Assembly: GCA_021789395.1 (NCBI GenBank)
Contig: JAJYJP010000025.1
Coordinates: 1 to 11,019 of the forward strand
From: a bacterium
GTDB lineage: Bacteria; Patescibacteriota; Minisyncoccia; Moranbacterales; UBA2206
Reading direction: 5' to 3'
DNA: 11,019 bases
The notes under the pieces are model-generated. The model searched no databases and was not told the DNA's origin. It saw nothing but the letters and a program-made list of their open reading frames with translations. This document shows positions 1 through 5,475 of this stretch, one piece after another. How positions within the stretch are numbered: the first letter of the stretch is position 1; each line of letters opens with the position of its first letter. The translations under genes were made by a program, and so were the position numbers.

Positions 1-416
1 AGAACGACGCGGATGTCCTGGGCCATGGCTAAAAACATTTTACGCAGGTTTTCCAGATCCAGTTCTTCTTTGGATTCGCGCAACTTGATCTTACCCAATT
101 TGGTGACGCCGTCCACGATGAATGCGATTTCTTTGCCGAACTTATTTTCAATCTCTTTGAGCGTGACGTTGGTGTCTTCCGGTACGTCATGCAGGAGGCC
201 GGCCGCGATTGTCCGAGAAGCCATGCCCATGCGGGCGAGGTTGAGGGCGGTGCGAAGGGAATGCTGGATATAGTCTTCGCCGGATTTCCGTTTCTGGCCT
301 TGGTGGGCGGCCAACGCAAACTCGTAGGCGCTCCGAATCAAAGCTTCGCGCTTGGGCGTTCGTTCCACTTTTAGGCTATTTAAAACATCTTCAATGGTGA
401 TTGTGGGCATATCCAT
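1..416 (-). CDS. RelA/SpoT-type (p)ppGpp synthetase/hydrolase, N-terminal HD part (truncated by window edge)
   Basis: The minus-strand frame starting at 416 (MDMPTITIEDV...) runs off the left edge after 138 codons and is open throughout. It matches the N-terminal hydrolase region of long RelA/SpoT homologues: an HS pair near residue 52 (family: HP), the GLLHDVPEDT metal-binding motif around residues 75-84, then IVDGVTKLGKI and FLAMAQDIRVV, which in the family leads directly into the ADRLHN motif beyond this window. Long RelA/SpoT enzymes make and degrade the stringent-response alarmone (p)ppGpp in the cytoplasm. Whether the synthetase and TGS/ACT regulatory domains follow cannot be seen. ATG 416 and ATG 410 are both possible starts; neither has a Shine-Dalgarno sequence, and the promoter position favours a leaderless message from 416. 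It diverges from the small membrane-protein gene. The family call is firm; synthetase versus hydrolase-only is open. Confidence 0.9.
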   Translation of the reverse strand, partial: MDMPTITIEDVLNSLKVERTPKREALIRSAYEFALAAHQGQKRKSGEDYIQHSLRTALNLARMGMASRTIAAGLLHDVPEDTNVTLKEIENKFGKEIAFIVDGVTKLGKIKLRESKEELDLENLRKMFLAMAQDIRVV

Positions 417-425
417 AATACAATC

Positions 426-454
426 AGTATAAATGAGGGAAAATCAAAAGACAA
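426..454 (-). promoter_or_regulatory. Sigma-70-like promoter for the RelA/SpoT gene
   Basis: Read on the minus strand, TTGTCT (454-449) and TATACT (431-426) are separated by exactly 17 bases. The -10 box ends 9 bases before ATG 416, so transcription would begin 0-3 bases before the start codon. This gives a leaderless or near-leaderless mRNA and fits the absence of a Shine-Dalgarno sequence. Confidence 0.6.
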
Positions 455-470
455 GGTAAGGCGCTGGCCT

Positions 471-499
471 TTGCACGAAGGAAAATTTCAGAGTAAGAT
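471..499 (+). promoter_or_regulatory. Possible promoter for the small membrane-protein gene
   Basis: TTGCAC (471-476) and TAAGAT (494-499) lie 17 bases apart, each matching consensus at four of six positions. They stand back to back with the minus-strand RelA/SpoT promoter and about 70 bases before the start codon at 568. The match is moderate. Confidence 0.4.
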
Positions 500-552
500 A
501 AAAGCACAAAAAGAGGCTGGACTGTTCTTTGGAAAGTCAAACTATTTTCTCT

Positions 553-558
553 AGGAGG
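553..558 (+). promoter_or_regulatory. Strong ribosome binding site deciding the 568 start
   Basis: AGGAGG lies 9 bases before ATG 568 but only 2 bases before the out-of-frame ATG 561. The spacing therefore selects the 46-codon membrane-protein frame over the 42-codon frame starting at 561. Confidence 0.7.
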
Positions 559-567
559 GAATGGGAA

Positions 568-708
568 ATGAGAAAATTTTTGATCAAAACAGGGTTAAGG
601 TTTTTTTATGGCGGCTTGATCATTGTGGTCGCTACCGGCGTGGTTGCAGCGAAGGGTCTACTGCACTTTTGTCGGAGGAGCAAGCATAAGCTTCTTTCGA
701 CAGGGTAA
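568..708 (+). CDS. Small single-span membrane protein of unknown function (46 aa)
   Basis: I do not recognise this protein. The 46-codon frame begins MRKFLIKTGLRFF and ends in TAA at 706-708. A basic N terminus (three Lys/Arg in the first seven residues) is followed by one hydrophobic stretch, about residues 14-35 (YGGLIIVVATGVVAAKGLL), then a basic tail CRRSKHK. This is the pattern of a one-helix inner-membrane protein; a cleaved secreted peptide is less likely because almost nothing would remain after the helix. Support for a real gene comes from the AGGAGG at ideal spacing, a candidate promoter upstream and a hairpin plus T-run downstream. It is monocistronic, between a divergent RelA/SpoT gene and the RNA methyltransferase gene. 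A toxin-like membrane peptide is conceivable, but nothing in the sequence shows it. Confidence 0.6.
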   Translation: MRKFLIKTGLRFFYGGLIIVVATGVVAAKGLLHFCRRSKHKLLSTG

Positions 709-733
709 AGGTATGTGATCAAATATTTCCATC

Positions 734-768
734 GGCCGAAAGCGCAAGCGAGTAGGCCTTTTCTTTTT
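734..768 (+). terminator. Probable intrinsic terminator after the small membrane-protein gene
   Basis: GGCC at 734-737 pairs with GGCC at 755-758. Inside, GC at 742-743 pairs with GC at 748-749 around a GCAA (GNRA-type) tetraloop. The stem is followed directly by TTTTCTTTTT (759-768). The stem is short and interrupted, so strength is uncertain, but its place between two plus-strand genes fits termination. Confidence 0.5.
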
Positions 769-785
769 GAGGCCAATCGTCTAGA

Positions 786-1295
786 ATGAAAACGAAAAAA
801 GCAATTATGTCGGGAGACAAAGAATTGTATTTAGTATTGGATAATATTCGCAGCGCCTACAATGTGGGCGCGATTTTTCGGACCGCCGACGGCGCGGGCG
901 TAAAAAAAATTTATCTTTGCGGCTATACGCCGGTACCGCCGGACGGCAAAAAAATTTACAAAACCCAGTCGGACAAAATGATTGAAAAAACCGCTTTGGG
1001 AGCGGAGAAAAAGGTGGCTTGGGAAAAGGCCGACGACTTGGAAAAGCTTTTGGAAAAATTGCGCCGGGAGAAAGTGAAAATTGTCGCTTTGGAAAAAACA
1101 GGCGAGTCGGTCGACCTGAAAAATTTTCAGCCGGAATTCCCGTTGGCGCTTGTTGTGGGCAACGAAGTGGACGGGGTCGCGGAAAAAATTTTGGAAAAGT
1201 GCGACGCGGTAGTTTCCATCCCGATGCGTGGCGCGAAAGAATCGCTGAACGTATCCGTGGCGGCCGGCATCGCCACGTATGAATTTTTAAGTTGA
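786..1295 (+). CDS. SpoU/TrmH-family RNA 2'-O-methyltransferase
   Basis: This 169-residue protein carries the three SPOUT signature motifs in order: motif 1 NIRSAYNVGAIFRTADGAG (residues 20-38), motif 2 LVVGNEVDGV (122-131) and motif 3 VSIPMRGAKESLNVSVAAGI (143-162). The family transfers a methyl group from S-adenosylmethionine to ribose 2'-OH of tRNA or rRNA, and the trefoil knot formed by motifs 2 and 3 binds the cofactor. Length suits a minimal catalytic domain without the N-terminal RNA-binding extension of RlmB; the RNA target cannot be told from the sequence. ATG 786 has no clear Shine-Dalgarno sequence. ATG 807 (MSGDKELYL) is a plausible shorter start, because the conserved part begins after it. 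The stop is one base from the next start, so this and the MGMT gene probably form an operon. Confidence 0.92.
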   Translation: MKTKKAIMSGDKELYLVLDNIRSAYNVGAIFRTADGAGVKKIYLCGYTPVPPDGKKIYKTQSDKMIEKTALGAEKKVAWEKADDLEKLLEKLRREKVKIVALEKTGESVDLKNFQPEFPLALVVGNEVDGVAEKILEKCDAVVSIPMRGAKESLNVSVAAGIATYEFLS

Positions 1296-1296
1296 T

Positions 1297-1605
1297 ATGA
1301 AAATCACATCTTTTCAAAATCTAGTCTACCAAACGACCGTCAAAATTCCCAAAGGCAAAGTCTCCACTTACGGCGCGATCGCCCGGGCGATCGGTCGGCC
1401 GAAATCTTCCCGGGCGACCGGCAACGCGCTTAACAAAAATCCTTTTGCGCCGGGCATGCCATGCCATCGGGTGGTAAAGAATGACGGAAAAGTTGGCGGA
1501 TTCGCCGGCGGTCAAAAGGCAAAAATAAAATTATTGGAAAAAGAAGAAATTGAAGTGAGGGACGGGAGGATTGTGGATTTTGCCAATAAGTTGGCTCGCC
1601 TTTGA
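1297..1605 (+). CDS. MGMT-family methylated-DNA--protein-cysteine methyltransferase (catalytic domain only)
   Basis: The 102-residue protein equals the C-terminal DNA-binding and active-site domain of Ogt/Ada-C/MGMT. It shows IPKGKVSTYGAIARAIG (residues 17-33), the helix with the candidate arginine finger (R39 in RATGNAL), and the active site PCHRV (55-59) with Cys56 present, followed by GGFAGG. Family knowledge: the cysteine irreversibly accepts the alkyl group from O6-alkylguanine. Because Cys is kept, this is not an alkyltransferase-like (ATL) protein with Trp in that place. The N-terminal ribonuclease-H-like domain of full-length Ogt is missing, as is common in short bacterial homologues. 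No ribosome binding site is evident; the start lies one base after the preceding stop, suggesting translational coupling. No terminator follows, so transcription may continue into the restriction island. Confidence 0.9.
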   Translation: MKITSFQNLVYQTTVKIPKGKVSTYGAIARAIGRPKSSRATGNALNKNPFAPGMPCHRVVKNDGKVGGFAGGQKAKIKLLEKEEIEVRDGRIVDFANKLARL

Positions 1606-1687
1606 TTTATGAATTTCAAACCAGAGTGAATTTAACGGCGGGTGGTTTTTGATTTATGGCCGAGATAGGCGTAGAATAAAGTCAAAA

Positions 1688-1701
1688 GCTAAAAAATTAG
1701 C
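1688..1701. repeat. Perfect inverted repeat overlapping the hsdM -35 region
   Basis: GCTAA (1688-1692), four A, TTAGC (1697-1701) form a perfect 5-bp inverted repeat. The right arm coincides with the proposed -35 box of the hsdM promoter, the place expected for an operator. No regulator gene is encoded next to it. Confidence 0.4.
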
Positions 1702-1726
1702 AGCAATAAAAGAATGGTGGTATGAT
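1697..1726 (+). promoter_or_regulatory. Probable hsdM promoter
   Basis: TTAGCA (1697-1702) and TATGAT (1721-1726) are 18 bases apart; the -10 box matches consensus at five of six positions. Predicted transcription start near 1733 would give a leader of about 18 bases before ATG 1751. This lies inside the upstream-extended reading frame and so argues against a start at 1649. The rest of the 1606-1750 gap holds no gene I can support. Confidence 0.5.
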
Positions 1727-1750
1727 ATCACTAAGGTTAAATTTTTTCTT

Positions 1751-3328
1751 ATGACAAATGAGCAAAAACAAGTATTGGAAAGACAGTTGTGGAAAGTGGC
1801 GGATGCTTTGCGTGGAAAGATGCATGCCGATGAGTATAAAAACTACATTCTTGGTTTTATTTTCTATAAATATCTTTCAGAAAAACTCGAAAGTTATGTT
1901 GATGAAAAACTTTTAACGCGTGAAAATTTCAAATTTTCACAAATCAAAGAAAACACAAAAGAAGGCAAAGCTATCCTAGAAGAAATTAAAAAGGCTTGTG
2001 TTGGGCATCTCGGATTTTTTCTGAAACCGACCGAGCTTTTTTCATATATCGTCAAAAAAGGTAAAGGAGAAATAAAAGACGAAAATAATTTCATTCTGGA
2101 AGATCTGAAAAATGTTTTGTGGGCAATTGAACGAACTTCTCGGGGAACAGCTAGTGAGGATGACTTTGCCGGATTGTTTGATGATGTTGATCTGACTTCA
2201 ACCAAATTGGGCGCGCGCGAAAATCAAAAAAACGAAGTGATTGTTGATGTGCTGGCGCATTTATCTGGCATAGATTTTAAGCTTGAAGACACTAAAAGCG
2301 ATTTGTTGGGCGATGCATATGAATATTTGATCGGTGAATTTGCGGCCGGTGCTGGCAAGAAGGGTGGAGAATTCTATACGCCGGCGCAAGTTTCAAGACT
2401 TTTGGCTCAAATTGTTTCGCAGGGAAAGCAACGTGTTAAGTCAGTCTATGACCCGACTTGCGGTTCAGGCTCATTGCTTTTGCGTATCAAAGATTATGCA
2501 GATGTGGTTGAATATTTCGGGCAAGAGCTGAATCCAACGACATACAACTTGGCACGTATGAACATGATTCTGCATGACATACATTTTGATCGCTTCAAAA
2601 TTTTTCAAGGTGACACGTTGCGAGAAGATATGCATCCGGACTTGAAGGCTGAGGCAATTGTAGCCAATCCGCCATTTTCTGCGCAATGGAAGGGTGACAG
2701 TGATCCACAACTAGCGCATGATGATCGATTTTCGCAATATGGCCGTCTGGCTCCAAAAAGCGCAGCCGATTATGCTTTCGTGACGCATATGCTCTATCAC
2801 TTGGCTGACAATGGCACGATGGCGGTGGTTCTGCCGCATGGTGCGCTTTTCCGATCTGGTGCGGAAGGGAACATTCGCAAATATATTATTGAAAAATTGA
2901 ATTATCTTGATGCGGTGATTGGTTTGCCAGCCAATCTTTTTTATGGAACTTCCATTCCGGCGACGGTTTTGGTTTTCAAAAAATGCAGAAGAGATGATGA
3001 AAATATTTTGTTTATCGACGCTTCAAAAGAGTTTGAAAAAGGAAAGAATCAGAATCATCTGACCAATGCGAACATTCAAAAGATTTTTGAAACATACAAA
3101 GAGCGAAAGGAGATTGAAAAATATTCTCACCTGGCGAGCCTGGATGAAATCAAAGAAAATGAATTCAATCTGAACATTCCAAGATACGTGGACACTTTTG
3201 AAGAAGAAAAGGAAATTGACATTGATGAGGTGGCAAAAGATTTGAAAAAGCTAAATGAAGACGAGGTAGGATTGCAGAACAGGATAGCTGGATTTTGCGA
3301 AGAGCTAGGTGTAAATAAGCCGTTTTAG
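1751..3328 (+). CDS. hsdM: Type I restriction-modification DNA adenine methyltransferase, M subunit
   Basis: This 525-residue protein methylates adenine N6 in the type I recognition site as part of an HsdM2-HsdS complex, and is required for restriction with HsdR. An N-terminal HsdM helical domain (LWKVADALRGKMHADEYKNY, from about residue 15) is followed by FYTPAQVSRLL, SAM-binding motif I DPTCGSGSL (residues 234-242), GQELNPTTYNLARMNM, and the catalytic NPPF (306-309) of N6-adenine methylases. It ends in a charged helical tail. The length is normal. The frame is open back to a TTG at 1649, but the extra 34 residues are basic, unlike the family, and overlap the promoter; ATG 1751 begins with the usual MTNEQKQVLERQLWKVADAL. 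No Shine-Dalgarno sequence is visible. First gene of the hsd cluster. Confidence 0.96.
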   Translation: MTNEQKQVLERQLWKVADALRGKMHADEYKNYILGFIFYKYLSEKLESYVDEKLLTRENFKFSQIKENTKEGKAILEEIKKACVGHLGFFLKPTELFSYIVKKGKGEIKDENNFILEDLKNVLWAIERTSRGTASEDDFAGLFDDVDLTSTKLGARENQKNEVIVDVLAHLSGIDFKLEDTKSDLLGDAYEYLIGEFAAGAGKKGGEFYTPAQVSRLLAQIVSQGKQRVKSVYDPTCGSGSLLLRIKDYADVVEYFGQELNPTTYNLARMNMILHDIHFDRFKIFQGDTLREDMHPDLKAEAIVANPPFSAQWKGDSDPQLAHDDRFSQYGRLAPKSAADYAFVTHMLYHLADNGTMAVVLPHGALFRSGAEGNIRKYIIEKLNYLDAVIGLPANLFYGTSIPATVLVFKKCRRDDENILFIDASKEFEKGKNQNHLTNANIQKIFETYKERKEIEKYSHLASLDEIKENEFNLNIPRYVDTFEEEKEIDIDEVAKDLKKLNEDEVGLQNRIAGFCEELGVNKPF

Positions 3329-3332
3329 ATGC

Positions 3333-3375
3333 AAAAAAACCTGTCGGTTTCGCATTGTGAAGAGGCGTGACAGGT
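3333..3375 (-). terminator. Hairpin with T-run on the minus strand, between hsdM and the DUF3800 gene
   Basis: ACCTGTC (3339-3345) and GACAGGT (3369-3375) are perfect 7-bp arms. An inner CGC/GCG pair (3351-3353 with 3365-3367) may extend the structure. Seven A residues at 3333-3339 read as a T-run only on the minus strand, so as an intrinsic terminator it faces against all genes here. On the plus strand it would be a plain hairpin between hsdM and the next start, with no T-run after it. Confidence 0.5.
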
Positions 3376-3397
3376 ATTGATAAAGTTATTATAACAA

Positions 3398-4183
3398 ATG
3401 ACGAAAGAAAATACAAAACCACATCAATATTTTTTTGTAGATGAATCTGGTGATCCAGTATTTTATGATAAGCGTGGGAAAAATATTGTTGGTCAAGAAG
3501 GATGTTCAAAGGTTTTGATTTTAGGATTGATTAGAACGGAAAACCCAAATTTATTGAGGAAGGAAATTTTAAAGTTGAAAGATGAAGTTGAAAAAGATCC
3601 TTACTTGCAAGGCATACCCTCATTGGAAAAAACAAAGATTGCTTTTCATGCAAAAGATGATGTTCCAGAAATACGTGAAAAAGTTTTCAAGCTAATAAAG
3701 GCATTGGATTTTAAGGCAGAATTTGTAGTTGGAAGAAAAATAGAATCTATTTTTAAAAAGCGGCATAAGGATAGAGAAGGTTTATTTTACAATGATATGG
3801 TTAGCAAGCTTTTTGAAAATAAATTACACGTTGCAAATAAGAACTATATTTATTTTGCTGTTAGAGGAAGCAAGCCAAAACAGATGCCGTTTGAAGATGC
3901 TATTCAAACGGCAATTATCGCATTCGAAAAAAAATGGAAAATTAAGAATGAATCAGAAATAATAATTGAACCACAATCGCCATCCGGAGAGCCTTGTTTG
4001 CAAGTAGTTGACTATGTGCTTTGGGCTGTTCAAAGAGCATTTATGAGGGGAGATATGCGATTTTATAAATTTATCGAGGACAAGATTAGCTTTTTAGTTG
4101 ATATTTACGATTTTGATAAATACCCTAAGAATTTTTATAGCAAAAGCAATAAATTTGATATAACGAAAATGAGCCCCCTATAG
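3398..4183 (+). CDS. DUF3800 domain protein embedded in the type I restriction locus
   Basis: The 261-residue protein has the hallmarks of DUF3800: FVDESGD near the N terminus (D15, E16, D19), FHAKDD (residues 83-88), E191, and LQVVDYVLWAVQRAFMRGD from residue 201 with D205. Conserved acidic residues at these places have led to the family being regarded as ribonuclease-H-like and probably nucleolytic, but its substrate is not established as far as I know. No signal peptide or membrane segment; likely cytoplasmic. It sits between hsdM and hsdS, 69 bases after the former and 143 before the latter, with hairpins on both sides, so it looks like an insertion into the operon that kept the direction of transcription. 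It is visibly more AT-rich than hsdM. No Shine-Dalgarno sequence precedes ATG 3398; a TATTAT just upstream leaves room for leaderless expression. Family call good, function open. Confidence 0.85.
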   Translation: MTKENTKPHQYFFVDESGDPVFYDKRGKNIVGQEGCSKVLILGLIRTENPNLLRKEILKLKDEVEKDPYLQGIPSLEKTKIAFHAKDDVPEIREKVFKLIKALDFKAEFVVGRKIESIFKKRHKDREGLFYNDMVSKLFENKLHVANKNYIYFAVRGSKPKQMPFEDAIQTAIIAFEKKWKIKNESEIIIEPQSPSGEPCLQVVDYVLWAVQRAFMRGDMRFYKFIEDKISFLVDIYDFDKYPKNFYSKSNKFDITKMSPL

Positions 4184-4187
4184 CTAG

Positions 4188-4217
4188 GTTGGTTGCCCAA
4201 CGCACGGCATGAAGCCG
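4188..4217. repeat. Two tandem hairpins after the DUF3800 gene
   Basis: GTTGG-TTGC-CCAAC (4188-4201) and CGGC-ATGAA-GCCG (4205-4217) are two perfect small hairpins four to seven bases downstream of the DUF3800 stop, followed only by ACTTT. They may be a weak terminator or an RNA-stability element. The rest of 4184-4326 holds an unused AGGAGA (4230-4235), a TGTGGATAA matching the DnaA-box consensus (4289-4297), and no gene. Confidence 0.4.
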
Positions 4218-4326
4218 ACTTTCACTATTAGGAGACTCATTTATATTGATTTAATACTACAGTAAAAATGGGATTATTTCAAGTAAGCTGTGGATAACTG
4301 AAAAATAAAGGCTTATTTAAGCGTAA

Positions 4327-5475
4327 ATGACAAATTTACTAAAACAACAAAAAAGAATACCAAAACTTCGCTTTCCGGGATTTGATGGGGAGTGGGAGGA
4401 GAAGAGATTAGGAGAAGTCTGTAATTTTTTTGATAATGAAAGAATTCCATTAAAATCTACAGACAGACAGAAAAGATCTGGCAAATATGCGTATTATGGA
4501 GCTTCTGGAATTATTGATTATATTGATGACTATATTTTCGATGGAGAGTACATACTATTAGGAGAAGATGGCGCGAATATTATTGATAGATCTAGTAAGT
4601 TGGCTTTTTTAGCAAAAGGTAAATTTTGGGTTAACAATCATGCACATGTTCTGCAGGCTATTGGATCAAGTTATTTTTTAGCTGAATATCTAGAGTCATT
4701 AAGATATGAAAAATATAACACAGGAACGGCGCAACCCAAGTTAAATTCTGATGTGGTTAAAAAAATAAAAATCGTTATTCCTAAAAAAGAAGAGCAACAA
4801 AAAATCGCTGAATTTTTGGGATCAGTGGATGATTGGATTTCCAATTTGCGCGCACAAAAGGAAGGTTTGGAGAAATATAAAAAAGGCGTGATGCAGAAGA
4901 TTTTTTCTGAGGGGAAGGATTGGGAAGAAAAAAGATTGGGAGAAATTGGAGATGTCATTGGAGGTGGCACGCCAGAAACAAGCAAAGGTCAGTTTTGGAA
5001 TGGGGAAATGAACTGGTTTACGCCAACAGAAATAAAGAAAAAATATTCTGGTGAAAGTTTGCGAAAAATATCTACAGAAGGTCTCAGAAATTCTTCTGCA
5101 AAAATTCTTCCGGTTGGCGCGCTTCTTTTAACAACCCGAGCGACGATTGGTGATGTATCAATTGCTATGAAAGAATCTACAACAAATCAAGGATTTCAAT
5201 CAATTGTGGTAAACAAAAAAAATTCTAATGAGTTTATGTATTATTGGATTTTACATAATAAAAAAGAATTTATTAAACGAGCAAACGGATCGACTTTCCC
5301 GGAAATTTCTGGTAAAGAAGTAAAGAAGATAAAAGGATGGTTTCCTACACTGAAAGAACAACAAAAAATTGCAGAATTTTTGATATCATTGGATAATTTA
5401 ATTGAATCTAAGCAAAAACAAATCACTCTTGCAGAGCAGTGGAAAAAAGGTTTGATGCAGAGGTTATTTGTATGA
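4327..5475 (+). CDS. hsdS: Type I restriction-modification specificity subunit
   Basis: The 382-residue protein recognises the two halves of a bipartite DNA site for the HsdM/HsdR complex. It has the standard internal duplication: WEEKRLGEV (residue 23 on) starts the first target recognition domain, EEQQKIAEFLGSVDD (about 155-169) starts the central coiled spacer, WEEKRLGEI (199 on) starts the second recognition domain with its typical GGGTPETSKGQFW, and EQQKIAEFLISLDN (344 on) starts the C-terminal spacer ending KKGLMQRLF. Both recognition domains look intact and differ from each other, so an asymmetric target is expected; the bases cannot be predicted here. TAA stands directly before ATG 4327, fixing the furthest possible start; no Shine-Dalgarno sequence is seen. 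Its TGA overlaps the hsdR start as ATGA, implying coupled translation. Confidence 0.95.
   Translation: MTNLLKQQKRIPKLRFPGFDGEWEEKRLGEVCNFFDNERIPLKSTDRQKRSGKYAYYGASGIIDYIDDYIFDGEYILLGEDGANIIDRSSKLAFLAKGKFWVNNHAHVLQAIGSSYFLAEYLESLRYEKYNTGTAQPKLNSDVVKKIKIVIPKKEEQQKIAEFLGSVDDWISNLRAQKEGLEKYKKGVMQKIFSEGKDWEEKRLGEIGDVIGGGTPETSKGQFWNGEMNWFTPTEIKKKYSGESLRKISTEGLRNSSAKILPVGALLLTTRATIGDVSIAMKESTTNQGFQSIVVNKKNSNEFMYYWILHNKKEFIKRANGSTFPEISGKEVKKIKGWFPTLKEQQKIAEFLISLDNLIESKQKQITLAEQWKKGLMQRLFV
4393..4419 (+). repeat. hsdS conserved-region repeat A, copy 1 (copy 2 at 4921-4947)
   Basis: These 27 bases encode WEEKRLGEV and recur in frame 528 bases downstream (4921-4947, WEEKRLGEI) with only a few substitutions. 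They mark the start of each target recognition domain. Confidence 0.75.
4792..4833 (+). repeat. hsdS conserved-region repeat B, copy 1 (copy 2 at 5356-5397)
   Basis: These 42 bases encode EQQKIAEFL and the following residues and recur in frame at 5356-5397, 564 bases (188 codons) downstream. They begin the two spacer helices of HsdS. In-frame recombination between copies would remove one recognition domain. Confidence 0.75.

Noticed and set aside
561..689. 42-codon frame from ATG 561
   Set aside because: Only 2 bases from AGGAGG and its product has no coherent character; the frame from 568 has correct spacing and a membrane segment.
1649..1750. TTG start giving hsdM 34 extra residues
   Set aside because: The extra part is basic and unlike HsdM N termini, and it overlaps the likely promoter; ATG 1751 begins with the conserved region.
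3329..3370. 13-codon frame directly after the hsdM stop, spanning the hairpin
   Set aside because: No ribosome binding site and no recognisable leader-peptide pattern; easily explained by chance.
5439..5471. Upstream ATG for hsdR
   Set aside because: It lies inside hsdS without a ribosome binding site; ATG 5472 has AGAGG at 8 bases and the usual ATGA overlap.
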